Below, in pieces: positions 35,844 to 45,528 of a DNA stretch of 64,000 nt. Under the pieces are notes generated by a model. It ran no database searches. It saw only the letters and a list, made by a program, of their open reading frames with translations, and was not told the origin of the DNA. The first letter of the stretch is position 1; each line of letters begins with the position of its first letter. The position numbers and the translations under genes are program-made. Origin of the DNA: an uncultured Hymenobacter sp. (GTDB taxonomy: Bacteria > Bacteroidota > Bacteroidia > Cytophagales > Hymenobacteraceae); assembly GCA_913776615.1 (NCBI GenBank), contig CAJYPK010000041.1, positions 62,001 through 126,000 of the forward strand, read 5' to 3'.

Positions 35844-37544
35844 ATGACTACTGGTTTACTGGGGATTGTTGTCACCTTCGGGATCACGCTGCTGCTGGCC
35901 CTGCCGCTGGGCCGGTTTCTGGCCAACGTGTTTCAGGGCAACAAGAACGCCCTCGACTTTATGGCCCCGCTCGAGCGCGGCATTTTCCGCCTCTCGGGCA
36001 TCGATGAAAAGCGCGAAATGACCTGGCAGCAGCACATGCTGGCGCTGCTCACCATCAACCTGGTGTGGTTCGTGTTTGCGATGGTCGTGCTCTGCACCCA
36101 GGGCAGCCTGCCGCTCAACCCCGACGGCAACCCCTCGATGTCGCCCGACCTGGCCTTCAACACATCTATCTCCTTCCTCGTCAACTGCAACCTGCAACAC
36201 TACTCCGGCGAATCGGGCCTGAGCTACCTGTCGCAGATAGTGGTAATTACCTTCCTGCAATTCGTGACCGCCGCCGTCGGCATCGCCGCCGCTGTGGTCG
36301 TCATCAACGCCCTGCAAACCCGCACTACCGACAAGCTGGGCAACTTCTACAACTACTTCGTTAAGAGCATCACCCGCCTGCTGCTGCCCATCTCGCTGAT
36401 TATCGCCCTCATCCTGGCGTTCAACGGCTCGCCCATGACCATGCACGGCAAGCAGTCGCTCATCACGGTGCAGGGCGACACGACCGCCGTCTCGCGCGGC
36501 CCGGTGGCCGCGATGGTGGCCATCAAGGAGTTGGGTACTAACGGCGGGGGCTTCTACGGCGCCAACTCGGCCCACCCGCTCGAAAATCCCAACTTCATCA
36601 CCAACGTGACGGAAAACGTGTCGCTGGTGCTGATCCCGCTGGCCATGATTTTCGCCCTGGGTTTCTACCTCAAGCGCAACCGGCTGGCCTACATGATTTT
36701 CGGGGTGATGACGGTGGGCTTCCTGGCCCTGCTGGCCCCCACGGTGTACTACGAAATGCACGGCAACCCCGCCATTGCCCACATGGGCGCCGACCAGGCC
36801 CTGGGCGCGATGGAAGGCAAGGAAATCCGTTTCGGCGCGGCCGCCTCGGCCTACTGGAGCATCACCAACACCATCATCAGCTGCGGCTCGGTCAACTCGA
36901 TGCACGACTCGTTCATGCCCCTCTCCGGGATGTGCCAGATGCTGGGCATGATGACCAACGCCTTCTACGGCGGCTGCGGGGTGGGGCTGCTCAACTTCTT
37001 CGCTTATCTCATTATCGCCGTGTTTATTGCCGGCCTGATGGTGGGCCGCACGCCCGAGTTTTTGGGTAAGAAAATCGAGGCCCGCGAGATGAAAATCGCC
37101 GTTATCGTGACGCTCCTGCACCCGCTGCTCATCCTGGCCGGCACCGCCATGACGGCCCACCTCTACGCCGGCAACCCCACCGAGTACGCCGGCTGGCTGG
37201 CCAACCCCAGCTTCCACGGCTTCAGCGAGATGCTCTACGAGTTCACCTCCTCCTCGGCCAACAACGGCTCGGGCTTCGAGGGCCTCGGCGACAACACGCC
37301 CTGGTGGAACATCTCGACCGGCGTGGTGCTGCTGCTCTCGCGCTACCTGCCCATCATCGGCCCGGTGGCCATCGCCGGCCTGCTGGCCCGCAAGAAGGTG
37401 GTGCCCGCCAGCGCCGGTACCCTGCCCGCCGATACCGCCACCTTCGGCGTGATGGTGCTGGCCGTGATCGTGATTATCGCCGCGTTGGCCTTCTTCCCGG
37501 CCCTGGCGCTGGGGCCGCTGGCCGAGCATTTCTCCTTGTACTAG
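35844..37544 (+). CDS. kdpA: Potassium-transporting ATPase subunit KdpA
   Basis: 566 aa. KdpA is the K+-selective channel-like subunit of the ATP-driven KdpFABC importer. The four filter regions are recognisable: FNTSISFLVNCNLQHYSGES, GTNGGGFYGANSAHPLENP, ISCGSVNSMHDSF and SSANNGSGFEGLGDNT. About ten transmembrane segments are visible. It lies in the order F-A-B-C, but a 156-bp inverted repeat separates it from kdpB. A diverged second copy is at 50467-52173. Confidence 0.97.
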   Translation: MTTGLLGIVVTFGITLLLALPLGRFLANVFQGNKNALDFMAPLERGIFRLSGIDEKREMTWQQHMLALLTINLVWFVFAMVVLCTQGSLPLNPDGNPSMSPDLAFNTSISFLVNCNLQHYSGESGLSYLSQIVVITFLQFVTAAVGIAAAVVVINALQTRTTDKLGNFYNYFVKSITRLLLPISLIIALILAFNGSPMTMHGKQSLITVQGDTTAVSRGPVAAMVAIKELGTNGGGFYGANSAHPLENPNFITNVTENVSLVLIPLAMIFALGFYLKRNRLAYMIFGVMTVGFLALLAPTVYYEMHGNPAIAHMGADQALGAMEGKEIRFGAAASAYWSITNTIISCGSVNSMHDSFMPLSGMCQMLGMMTNAFYGGCGVGLLNFFAYLIIAVFIAGLMVGRTPEFLGKKIEAREMKIAVIVTLLHPLLILAGTAMTAHLYAGNPTEYAGWLANPSFHGFSEMLYEFTSSSANNGSGFEGLGDNTPWWNISTGVVLLLSRYLPIIGPVAIAGLLARKKVVPASAGTLPADTATFGVMVLAVIVIIAALAFFPALALGPLAEHFSLY

Positions 37545-37558
37545 TCTCATCTAACGCC

Positions 37559-37714
37559 GCGCCTCACCCCTAGCCCCTCTCCAAAAAAGGAGAGGGGGAC
37601 TAGCTCTAATTCTAGTCTTAATAGTCCCACGTTTTTCAGCGTTTCCCCAACTGGTTTCTAGAGCTAGAAGCTAGTTCCCCTCTCCTTTTTTGGAGAGGGG
37701 CTAGGGGTGAGGCG
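37559..37714. repeat. Long inverted repeat, family E, inside the kdp operon
   Basis: Arms 37559-37602 and 37671-37714 are complementary over some 44 bp (GCGCCTCACCCCTAGCCCC...), each with an inner CTCTCC-AAAAAA-GGAGAG hairpin. It fills the whole kdpA-kdpB gap and ends 25 nt before the kdpB start. Confidence 0.9.
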
Positions 37715-37739
37715 CTCCGCCTGCCCGGCCCCCCTCAAA

Positions 37740-39788
37740 ATGGCAACCCAATCCCAATCCTTATTTCAACCCGCGCTGGTGGCCGAGGCCACCAAGCAAG
37801 CGTTCGTCAAGCTCGACCCGCGCATCATGTTCCGCAACCCGGTGATGTTCACCGTGGAGCTGGGTACGCTGGTGATGGGTATCGTGACCGCCGCCCAGCT
37901 CCTGCGGCCCGATGCCAGCCAGGGCAGCTTCGGCTACAATTTCACGGTGTTCATCGTGCTGTTTTTGACACTCTTATTTGCCAATTTTGCCGAGGCCATC
38001 GCCGAGGCGCGGGGCAAGGCCCAGGCCGACTCGCTGCGCAAAACCCGCCAGGACACCCCCGCCCGGGTGCGCCTCGACAACGGCAAGTTTGAATCCGTCA
38101 GCTCGGCCCAGCTGCAAAAAGGGCAGGTGTTCGTGGTCGAAGCCGGCGAGATTATCCCCACCGACGGCGAGATTATCGAGGGCCTGGCCACCATCGACGA
38201 GTCGGCCATCACCGGCGAATCGGCCCCGGTTATCCGCGAGGCCGGTGGCGATAAGTCGTCGGTAACGGGCGGTACCAAAGTGCTCTCCGACCGCATCGTG
38301 GTGCTGGTGACCACCGCCCCCGGCGAATCGTTCCTCGACAAGATGATTGCGCTCGTGGAAGGCGCGGCCCGCCAGAAAACGCCCAACGAAATTGCCCTCA
38401 CCATCCTGCTGGCGGGCTTCACGCTGGTGTTCGTGATTGTGTGCGTGACCTTGCAGCCCTTTGCCGAGTACTCCAACACGCCAATTGCTATCTCGGCCTT
38501 TATCGCGCTGTTTGTCTGCCTGATTCCGACTACCATCGGTGGGCTGCTCTCGGCCATCGGCATTGCGGGCATGGACCGCGCCCTGCGGGCCAACGTCATC
38601 ACCAAGAGTGGCAAGGCCGTGGAAACGGCCGGTGACATCGACGTGCTGCTGCTTGACAAAACCGGCACCATCACCATCGGCAACCGCAAGGCCACGCACT
38701 TCTGGCCTGCCCCCGGCGTGAGCGAAGGCGAGCTGATTGAATCGGCCGTACTCACCTCGCTGCACGACGAGACCCCCGAGGGCAAGAGTATCGTGGAACT
38801 GGCCCGCGCCAACCGTCGCCTCGACGAAAGCGGCCTGCAAGAGCGCCTGCTGGGCAGCGAGCCCATCAAGTTCACGGCCGAAACCCGCAGCAGCGGCGTC
38901 ACCCTGGCCAGTGGCCTGCGCATCCGCAAGGGTGCCTCCGACGCCATTCGCAACCTGGCCAACGCCGCCGGCCAGACCTTCCCCAACGAGACGACCCAGC
39001 GGGTGGCCCACGTATCGAGCAACGGCGGCACGCCGCTGGTGGTGAGCGAAAACGACCGCATCCTGGGCGTGGTCGAGTTGCAGGACATCATCAAGCCCGG
39101 CATCTCGGAGCGTTTCGAGCGCCTGCGTAAAATGGGCATCAAAACCGTGATGGTGACCGGCGACAACCCCCTTACCGCCAAGTTTATCGCCGAGAAAGCC
39201 GGCGTCGATGACTTCATCGCCGAGGCCAAGCCGGAGGATAAGATGAAATACATCCGCGCCGAGCAGCAGGGCGGTAAGCTGGTGGCCATGATGGGCGACG
39301 GTACCAACGACGCCCCCGCCCTGGCCCAGGCCGACGTAGGGGTAGCCATGAACTCGGGCACCCAGGCCGCCAAGGAAGCCGGCAACATGGTGGACCTCGA
39401 CAACGACCCCACCAAGCTCATCGAGGTGGTGGAAATCGGCAAGCAACTGCTCATGACCCGCGGCACGCTCACCACTTTCTCCATCGCCAACGACGTGGCC
39501 AAGTACTTCGCCATCGTGCCGGCCCTGTTCATGGTAGCTATCCCCTCGCTGGGTGCACTCAACATCATGGGCCTGAAATCGCCGCAGTCGGCCATTCTCA
39601 GCGCCGTGATTTTCAACGCCATCATCATCCCCGCCCTGGTGCCGCTGGCGCTGAAAGGCGTGGCCTACACGCCCATCGGGGCCTCGGCCCTGCTCCGCCG
39701 CAACCTGCTGATTTACGGGCTGGGTGGGGTGATTGTGCCATTCATCGGGATTAAGCTTATTGACCTGGTAGTTGGGGTTTTTCTTTAG
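37740..39788 (+). CDS. kdpB: Potassium-transporting P-type ATPase subunit KdpB
   Basis: 682 aa from ATG 37740; a longer frame from 37707 translates repeat sequence. The ATP-hydrolysing subunit of KdpFABC has its P-type hallmarks: TGES in the actuator domain (SAITGESAPVI), phosphorylation site Asp306 in LLLDKTGTIT, nucleotide-binding KGAS, and the hinge MMGDGTNDAPALAQADVGVAM. It is the only kdpB in the window. Its last 32 bp overlap an antisense gene. Confidence 0.97.
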   Translation: MATQSQSLFQPALVAEATKQAFVKLDPRIMFRNPVMFTVELGTLVMGIVTAAQLLRPDASQGSFGYNFTVFIVLFLTLLFANFAEAIAEARGKAQADSLRKTRQDTPARVRLDNGKFESVSSAQLQKGQVFVVEAGEIIPTDGEIIEGLATIDESAITGESAPVIREAGGDKSSVTGGTKVLSDRIVVLVTTAPGESFLDKMIALVEGAARQKTPNEIALTILLAGFTLVFVIVCVTLQPFAEYSNTPIAISAFIALFVCLIPTTIGGLLSAIGIAGMDRALRANVITKSGKAVETAGDIDVLLLDKTGTITIGNRKATHFWPAPGVSEGELIESAVLTSLHDETPEGKSIVELARANRRLDESGLQERLLGSEPIKFTAETRSSGVTLASGLRIRKGASDAIRNLANAAGQTFPNETTQRVAHVSSNGGTPLVVSENDRILGVVELQDIIKPGISERFERLRKMGIKTVMVTGDNPLTAKFIAEKAGVDDFIAEAKPEDKMKYIRAEQQGGKLVAMMGDGTNDAPALAQADVGVAMNSGTQAAKEAGNMVDLDNDPTKLIEVVEIGKQLLMTRGTLTTFSIANDVAKYFAIVPALFMVAIPSLGALNIMGLKSPQSAILSAVIFNAIIIPALVPLALKGVAYTPIGASALLRRNLLIYGLGGVIVPFIGIKLIDLVVGVFL

Positions 39789-40344
39789 AAAGCTCCACCA
39801 CGCGGAAGTCTTTAGCAATGACGTAGCCTTCACCAATTAATAGTAGAAAATATGGTGAAGCTACCGGCAAGGTGTTACCAATGTCACCAAGAATATAGGT
39901 TGACGCTCCGTAATCAGTGCAGGCTTCAATAACAGCTTGAGCTACAACAGGTGGCGCGCCAGGCAAAAGCAGCCCAGACCCATCAAGTAAGTTTTGTTTA
40001 AGCTGCTTTTCTCCCGCACTTTTCCGACCGGATAACACATAGCGCCAATCACGCCAACCTTGAAAAATAGCTTCAATTCGCTTGCGAATCTCAGCTAATA
40101 ATCCCTCCGGGTCTTCAGGCCGCGAGTTGATGTAGACCTCCTCCAAACGGCTATTATAGCTCAGTAGCAAAGGATGCTCCGAGTAGCTCTTGAAGTTTCC
40201 CCGCATCCCCGGCTTGAGATGCGCCTCGGCCTTGTCAATAAAGTCAATTCGAAAACGTGCTTTCGGCGTGGTCAGGACGGCAAAAGTGGTTTGTGCCACG
40301 GCTACCGTCACTAGCTCGCCATCGGGAATCAAGCTCGTAAGCAT
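39757..40344 (-). CDS. Antisense hypothetical protein inserted between kdpB and kdpC
   Basis: 195 aa on the strand opposite to the kdp genes; it overlaps the kdpB 3' end by 32 bp and starts 30 bp before kdpC. The sequence (LVTVAVAQTTFAVLTTPKARFRI, NSRLEEVYINSRPEDPEGLLAEI, FRVVELSKEKPQ) has no domain I recognise. Its DNA is visibly richer in A and T than the flanking kdp genes, with different codon choices, which suggests later arrival. In most kdp operons kdpB and kdpC touch or overlap. Confidence 0.75.
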   Translation of the reverse strand: MLTSLIPDGELVTVAVAQTTFAVLTTPKARFRIDFIDKAEAHLKPGMRGNFKSYSEHPLLLSYNSRLEEVYINSRPEDPEGLLAEIRKRIEAIFQGWRDWRYVLSGRKSAGEKQLKQNLLDGSGLLLPGAPPVVAQAVIEACTDYGASTYILGDIGNTLPVASPYFLLLIGEGYVIAKDFRVVELSKEKPQLPGQ

Positions 40345-40373
40345 ACAGTCAATTTTTTAGACGAAAACTACCC

Positions 40374-40937
40374 ATGAAATCCCATCTCCTGCCCGCCGTC
40401 CGCCTTACCCTGACCCTGCTGGTGCTGTGCTGCGTTATCTACCCCGCCATTGTATGGGCCGCCGCCCAACTGGCCCCCGGCCACGGCGAGGGCGAGCAAC
40501 TTATGAAAAACGGCCGCCTGGTGGGCTTCGCCAACGTGGGCCAGAAATTCGACAAGCCCGAGTACTTCAACTCGCGGCCCTCGGCGGTGGGCTACAAGGC
40601 CGACGGCTCGGCCGGCTCCAACAAAGGCCCCAGCAACCCCGACTACCTGAAGGAAGTACAAGCCCGCCTCGACACCTTCCTGGTGCAAAACCCTAGCGTG
40701 CACCGCAACGAAGTACCCGCCGAGCTCATCACGGCCAGCGGCTCGGGCCTCGACCCCGACTTGTCGGTGCAGGGCGCGCTGGTGCAGGTGGCTCGCGTGG
40801 CTAAAGCCCGCGGCCTGGCCCCGGCCAAGGTGCAGGCCCTGGTGGCTCAGCACATTCAGTCGGGCATGCTCGCCCCCGACCGCGTGAACGTCCTCAAGCT
40901 CAACCTGGCGCTGGACGATATGACCGGCAAGAAATAG
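40374..40937 (+). CDS. kdpC: Potassium-transporting ATPase subunit KdpC
   Basis: 187 aa with one N-terminal transmembrane helix and a periplasmic domain. Family motifs are present: FDKPEYFNSRPSAVGY, GSNKGPSNPDYLKEV, ELITASGSGLDPDLS and VNVLKLNLALD. KdpC assists K+ binding in KdpFABC. A paralogue is at 49707-50270. Confidence 0.95.
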   Translation: MKSHLLPAVRLTLTLLVLCCVIYPAIVWAAAQLAPGHGEGEQLMKNGRLVGFANVGQKFDKPEYFNSRPSAVGYKADGSAGSNKGPSNPDYLKEVQARLDTFLVQNPSVHRNEVPAELITASGSGLDPDLSVQGALVQVARVAKARGLAPAKVQALVAQHIQSGMLAPDRVNVLKLNLALDDMTGKK

Positions 40938-41029
40938 GGCGCGAACCAGTGCGCCTGGCCCGCCCGCTGTAACGGCTGGCCAACCCCAACGATATACTCC
41001 CGAAGCGCTTGCAGTTGAGCGCCTACCCG

Positions 41030-42160
41030 ATGAAAAAGCTTTTCCTGCCCGTGCTGGCGACCCTTTGCACAACCGCCGCTCTGGCCCAGACTACCCCCGC
41101 TACCGACCCCGCGCTGGCCGTGCCGCCGCCCGTCGCCCCGATTCAGTCGCCCACGACTGCCCCGGTTACCACCTACGGCTTCATCGACGCCTACTACGGG
41201 TTCGATTTCGACCACGGCAACACCAACCAGCGGCCGGGCTTCCTCTACTCGCACAACCGCCAGAACGAGTTCACGGTGAACAACGCCCTGCTGGGGATGC
41301 GCTACGACGACGGCAAGGTGCGCGGGGCCATCGGCATCCACGCCGGTACCTACGTGAGCGCCAACTACGCCGCCGAGGACCAGGTGCTGAAGCACATCTA
41401 CGAAGCCTACGCGGGCTTCCGGCCCTTCGAAAAAGCCTGGCTCGACCTGGGGACCTTCAGCTCGCACATCGGGTTTGAGTCGGCCATTTCGAAAGACAAC
41501 TGGACGCTGACCCGCTCGCTGATGGCCGAAAACTCGCCCTACTACGAGTCGGGGGCCCGCTTCACCTACGAAGTGGACCCCAAGCTGACGCTCACCGCGC
41601 TCGTGCTCAACGGCTGGCAGAACATCCGCGAAACCAACCAGGGCAAGGCCCTTGGCACCCAAATTCAGTGGAAGCCCACCGCCAAGCTGCTCATCAACAG
41701 CAGCACGTTTTACGGCAACGAGCAGCCCCAGGACTCGCTCAAGCGCCGCCGCTACTTCCACGACTTCTACCTCACCTACGCCGCCACCGACCGCCTGAAC
41801 CTGGCCGTGGTGTTTGACGTGGGCAAGCAGCAGAGCGAAGGCCGCAGTGGCTACGACACCTGGCACACCGGCTCGGCCTTCGTGAAATACAAGCTGGCCG
41901 AGAAGTTTTCGACCACCCTGCGCGGCGAGTACTACAACGCCGACCGCGGCGTGATTATCAGCAGCATCATGCCCAGCCGCACCGATATGCGCTTCCTGGC
42001 CGGCGGTACCTCGCTCAACCTCGACTACCTGCCCACCGCCAACGTGGCCTTCCGCGTCGAAGGCCGCTACCTGCGGGCCCAAAGCCCGATTTTCGAGCAC
42101 GACAACGGCTTCTCGCAGAACTACGGCAACCTGACGACGAGCGTGGCGCTGTCGTTCTAG
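41030..42160 (+). CDS. Outer membrane beta-barrel porin linked to kdp
   Basis: 376 aa from ATG 41030. Signal peptide MKKLFLPVLATLCTTAALAQ, a Pro/Thr/Ala-rich linker, then alternating beta-strand sequence (TYGFIDAYYGFDFD, NALLGMRYDDGKVRGAIGIHAG, GTFSSHIGFESAISKDNWTLTRSL) ending in a C-terminal Phe. This looks like the putative beta-barrel porin-2 family commonly found next to kdp genes in Bacteroidota. It may let K+ cross the outer membrane (inference). Confidence 0.85.
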   Translation: MKKLFLPVLATLCTTAALAQTTPATDPALAVPPPVAPIQSPTTAPVTTYGFIDAYYGFDFDHGNTNQRPGFLYSHNRQNEFTVNNALLGMRYDDGKVRGAIGIHAGTYVSANYAAEDQVLKHIYEAYAGFRPFEKAWLDLGTFSSHIGFESAISKDNWTLTRSLMAENSPYYESGARFTYEVDPKLTLTALVLNGWQNIRETNQGKALGTQIQWKPTAKLLINSSTFYGNEQPQDSLKRRRYFHDFYLTYAATDRLNLAVVFDVGKQQSEGRSGYDTWHTGSAFVKYKLAEKFSTTLRGEYYNADRGVIISSIMPSRTDMRFLAGGTSLNLDYLPTANVAFRVEGRYLRAQSPIFEHDNGFSQNYGNLTTSVALSF

Positions 42161-42178
42161 AACAACCTGAGCACTACG

Positions 42179-42216
42179 GGGATGGTACGGGCAAAATACT
42201 CAGCCCGTACCATCCC
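42179..42216. terminator. Hairpin between the porin and kup genes
   Basis: GGGATGGTACGGGC (42179-42192) pairs perfectly with 42203-42216 around a 10-nt loop. No long T-run, so termination may be partial. Confidence 0.55.
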
Positions 42217-42286
42217 GACTCCCGGCCGCCGGCGGTGCCCCCGCGCCGGCGGCCGACCCGCTTGGCGCAGCTGCGTACTTACCGCC

Positions 42287-44236
42287 ATGACAACCGCTAA
42301 CCACCCGACTTCCGCCAGCCTGCACCAGCGCATTACGGCCGCCGGCACGCTCATTGCCCTTGGTATCGTGTACGGCGACATCGGCACTTCGCCGCTCTAC
42401 ACGGTGCGGGGCGTCTTCGTGAGCCGGCCCGTTACCGAAGACGTCGTGCTGGGCACCGTCTCGGCCATTATCTGGACGCTCACGCTGCTCACCACCGTCA
42501 AGTACGTGCTGCTGGCCATGCGCGCCGACAACCACGGCGAGGGCGGCATTTTGTCGCTCTACGCCCTGCTGCGGCGGCTGCACCTGCGCTGGCTCTACGT
42601 GCCGGCCATTGTGGGGGCGGCGGCGCTGCTGGCCGATGGCATCATCACGCCGCCCATCTCGGTGGCCTCGGCCATTGAGGGGCTGCAAGTACTCAAGCCC
42701 GACCTCAACACGGTGCCCATCGTGCTGGCCATCATCGTGGGGCTGTTCGTGTTTCAGCAGTTCGGCACGGCCGTTATCGGCCGGCTGTTCGGGCCGGTGA
42801 TGCTGGTGTTTTTCTCGATGCTGGCCGTGCTGGGGCTGCCCTACGTGCTGCGCGAGCCGGGCATTCTGCGGGCGCTCAACCCGTACTACGCCCTGCACAT
42901 GGTAACCCAGCTGCCGGGCGCGTTCTGGTTGCTGGGCAGCATTTTTTTGTGCAGTACCGGGGCCGAGGCGCTCTACGCCGACATGGGCCACGTGGGGCGG
43001 CGCAACATTTACCTGTCGTGGACTTTCGTTAAAATCTGCCTGCTAATTAATTACCTGGGGCAGGGGGCCTGGCTGCTCCAGCACCTGGGCCGGCCGCTGG
43101 GCGAGCAAAATTTGTTTTTTGAGATGATACCCCGCTGGGGGCTGCTGCCGGCCATCGGCCTCTGCACGCTGGCCACCATCATCGCCTCGCAGGCACTCAT
43201 TTCGGGCTCCTACACGCTCGTGATTGAGGCGCTGCGGCTCAACTTCTGGCCCAAGGTGAAGGTGAGCTACCCCACCGAGCTGCGCGGGCAAGGCTACGTG
43301 CCGTCGCTGACCTGGCTGCTGGGCCTGGGCTGCGTGGGCGTGGTGCTGTACTTCCGCGAAAGCTCGCGCATGGAAGCGGCCTTCGGGCTGGCCGTGACCA
43401 TCACCATGCTCAGCACCACCGTGCTGCTGGCCTACTACCTGCGCCTGCGCCGGGCGGCCACCGGCTGGATCCTGCTGCTGCTGGCGGTGTACTTCACGGT
43501 AGAGGGCTCGTTTCTGGTGGCCAACCTGCGCAAGTTTCCGCAGGGCGGCTGGCTGAGCGTGCTGCTGGGCAGCATCCTGCTGCTGGTGATGGTCAGCTGG
43601 ATTCAGGGCCGGCGGCTGTTTCGCGACTTCAACAAGTACGTGCCGCTGGCCGAGTGGCTGCCCAAGCTGCGCGCCCTGAGCCGCGACGATACCGTGCCCC
43701 GGCTGGCCACCAACCTGGTGTACTTCACCGACTCGGAAGACCCGGCCCTGGTGGAGAACGCCATCATGCACAGCATCTTCCGCAAGAGTCCCAAGCGGGC
43801 CGACCTTTACTACCTGCTGCACGTGACCACCACCGACGAGCCCTACACCCGCACCTACCACGCCGAAGTCATCTTGCCCGACGATTTGGTGCGCATCGAT
43901 TTCCACCTGGGCTTCCGGGTCGACCACGCCATCAATTACATGTTCCGGCAGGTGGTGACGGACCTGGTGAAAGCCGGCAAAATCGACATCTGCTCGCGCT
44001 ACGCCTCGCTGCGCGACGAGGCGGGCGACTTCCAGTTCGTGATCCTCAACCGCACGCTGCCCTACGCCCAGAGCCTGAACGGCTGGCAGCGGCTGGTGGC
44101 CCGGCTGTCGGGCGCGCTGCGCTGGCTTGGGGCCAGCCAGCAGGAAAGCTTCGGGCTGGACAACTCCTCGCTGACGCTCGAAAACATTCCGCTGCTCACT
44201 CCCGAGCGTCCCGAGCTGCATTTGACCCAAGTATAA
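42287..44236 (+). CDS. kup: Kup-type potassium uptake transporter (second copy)
   Basis: 649 aa from ATG 42287 (MTTANHPTSASLHQRI). It carries the same signatures as the copy at 30563: GIVYGDIGTSPLYT, DGIITPPISVASAIEGL, FVFQQFGTA, SQALISGSYTLVIEA, and a shared C-terminal layout ending in NSSLTLENIPLL. An upstream in-frame extension through the hairpin is rejected. It lies 14 nt before the KdpD-like gene, so the two are probably co-transcribed, linking proton-driven K+ uptake with Kdp sensing. Confidence 0.95.
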   Translation: MTTANHPTSASLHQRITAAGTLIALGIVYGDIGTSPLYTVRGVFVSRPVTEDVVLGTVSAIIWTLTLLTTVKYVLLAMRADNHGEGGILSLYALLRRLHLRWLYVPAIVGAAALLADGIITPPISVASAIEGLQVLKPDLNTVPIVLAIIVGLFVFQQFGTAVIGRLFGPVMLVFFSMLAVLGLPYVLREPGILRALNPYYALHMVTQLPGAFWLLGSIFLCSTGAEALYADMGHVGRRNIYLSWTFVKICLLINYLGQGAWLLQHLGRPLGEQNLFFEMIPRWGLLPAIGLCTLATIIASQALISGSYTLVIEALRLNFWPKVKVSYPTELRGQGYVPSLTWLLGLGCVGVVLYFRESSRMEAAFGLAVTITMLSTTVLLAYYLRLRRAATGWILLLLAVYFTVEGSFLVANLRKFPQGGWLSVLLGSILLLVMVSWIQGRRLFRDFNKYVPLAEWLPKLRALSRDDTVPRLATNLVYFTDSEDPALVENAIMHSIFRKSPKRADLYYLLHVTTTDEPYTRTYHAEVILPDDLVRIDFHLGFRVDHAINYMFRQVVTDLVKAGKIDICSRYASLRDEAGDFQFVILNRTLPYAQSLNGWQRLVARLSGALRWLGASQQESFGLDNSSLTLENIPLLTPERPELHLTQV

Positions 44237-44250
44237 CCTGACCTTATTCC

Positions 44251-45423
44251 ATGTCCCCTTCTGACGACCTCCAGCGCGACGCCTCGGCCGAGCGGTTTCT
44301 GCGCCTGGTGCAGCAGAAGCGGCGCGGCACGCTCAAAATCTACCTGGGCCTGGCCGCCGGCGTGGGCAAAACCTACCGCATGCTGCAAGAAGCCCAGGAG
44401 CTGCACCGCTACGGCGTGGACGTGCTGCTGGGCTACATCGAAACCCACGGCCGGCCCGGTACCGTGGCCCAGCTCACTCGTGAGCTGCCGCTGCTGCCCC
44501 GCAAGCAGGTCTTTTACAAAGGCCACGCGGTGGAGGAGATGGACCTCGACGGCATCGAGCAGCGCCGCCCGCAGGTGGTAATCGTGGATGAGCTGGCCCA
44601 CAGCAACGTGCCCGGCTCGCGCCACGAAAAGCGCTGGCAGGACGTGCGCGAGCTGGTAGAGCGCGGCATCTCGGTGATAACGGCCGTGAATGTGCAGCAC
44701 CTCGAAAGCCTGCACGACCAAGTGCTGAAAATCACGGGTACCGACGTGACCGAGCGCATCCCCGACAGCCTGCTGCGCGAGGCCGACGAGGTAATCAACG
44801 TGGACCTCACGGTGGGCGAGCTGCGTGCCCGCCTCGAAGAAGGCAAAATCTACGACGCGGCCAAGGTGCCCACCGCGCTGGCTAATTTCTTTCAGGCCGA
44901 AAACCTCTTGCAATTGCGGCGGCTGGCCGTGCGCGAGGTGGCCCAGCTGCTGGGCCGGCAGGTCGAAACCGGGGCGGGTGGGGCGGCGGCCGTGCCAGCC
45001 CAGCGCCGCAACGACGACCGCCTGCTGGCCTGCATCAATACCAACGAGCGGGCCGCCAAGGAAATAATTCGCAAGGCATCGCGCCTGGCCGACCGCTTCA
45101 GCGCCGCCGCCTGGTACGTGCTCTACGTGCAGACCGGCGAGGAAAGCGCCGACCGCATCGGCCTGGCCGCCCAGCGCCACCTCATCAACAACTTGCAGCT
45201 CGCCACTGAGCTGGGCGCGCAGATTATGCGCGTGAAGGACAACGACATCGTGGCGGCCATCCGCCGGGTGGCGCAGGAGAAAGAGGCCACGCTGCTCGTG
45301 TGCGGCATCACCCGCGAGAAGGGCCTGTGGCAGCGCCTGAGCCGCGGCGGCGTCACGCACGATTTGCTCACGGCCGTAGCCAGTGATGGCAGCGACCTGG
45401 ATGTGTATTTAATAACCTATTGA
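44251..45423 (+). CDS. KdpD N-terminal sensor protein lacking a kinase domain
   Basis: 390 aa, under half the length of E. coli KdpD (894 aa). The KdpD N-terminal domain occupies about 12-225 with Walker A GLAAGVGKT (33-41) and Walker B VVIVDELAHSN; the second part (about 240-390) is universal-stress-protein-like (ERAAKEIIRKASRLADRF, ATLLVCGITREKGLW). There are no transmembrane helices and no HisKA/HATPase. It is a cytoplasmic K+/ATP-sensing module that presumably works through the separate kinase encoded next at 45561. Confidence 0.93.
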   Translation: MSPSDDLQRDASAERFLRLVQQKRRGTLKIYLGLAAGVGKTYRMLQEAQELHRYGVDVLLGYIETHGRPGTVAQLTRELPLLPRKQVFYKGHAVEEMDLDGIEQRRPQVVIVDELAHSNVPGSRHEKRWQDVRELVERGISVITAVNVQHLESLHDQVLKITGTDVTERIPDSLLREADEVINVDLTVGELRARLEEGKIYDAAKVPTALANFFQAENLLQLRRLAVREVAQLLGRQVETGAGGAAAVPAQRRNDDRLLACINTNERAAKEIIRKASRLADRFSAAAWYVLYVQTGEESADRIGLAAQRHLINNLQLATELGAQIMRVKDNDIVAAIRRVAQEKEATLLVCGITREKGLWQRLSRGGVTHDLLTAVASDGSDLDVYLITY

Positions 45424-45447
45424 TTATGTAGCTTATCGATTGTGTGC

Positions 45448-45528
45448 TTGTAACACCAAGCTCCGGCTTGGTGAAGCATCTGGTGAGTAAATCCGGACGC
45501 ATCACCAAGCCGGAGCTTGGTGTTACAA
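45448..45528. repeat. Nested inverted repeat, family D
   Basis: 30-bp arms at 45448-45477 and 45499-45528 with one mismatch; each arm folds alone as CACCAAGC-TCCG-GCTTGGTG. It separates the KdpD-like gene from its presumed kinase. Confidence 0.9.

Noticed and set aside
35856..39836. Three long open frames (over 560 codons) opposite kdpA and kdpB
   Set aside because: kdpA and kdpB are certain by motif, and the opposite frames encode biased, featureless sequence.
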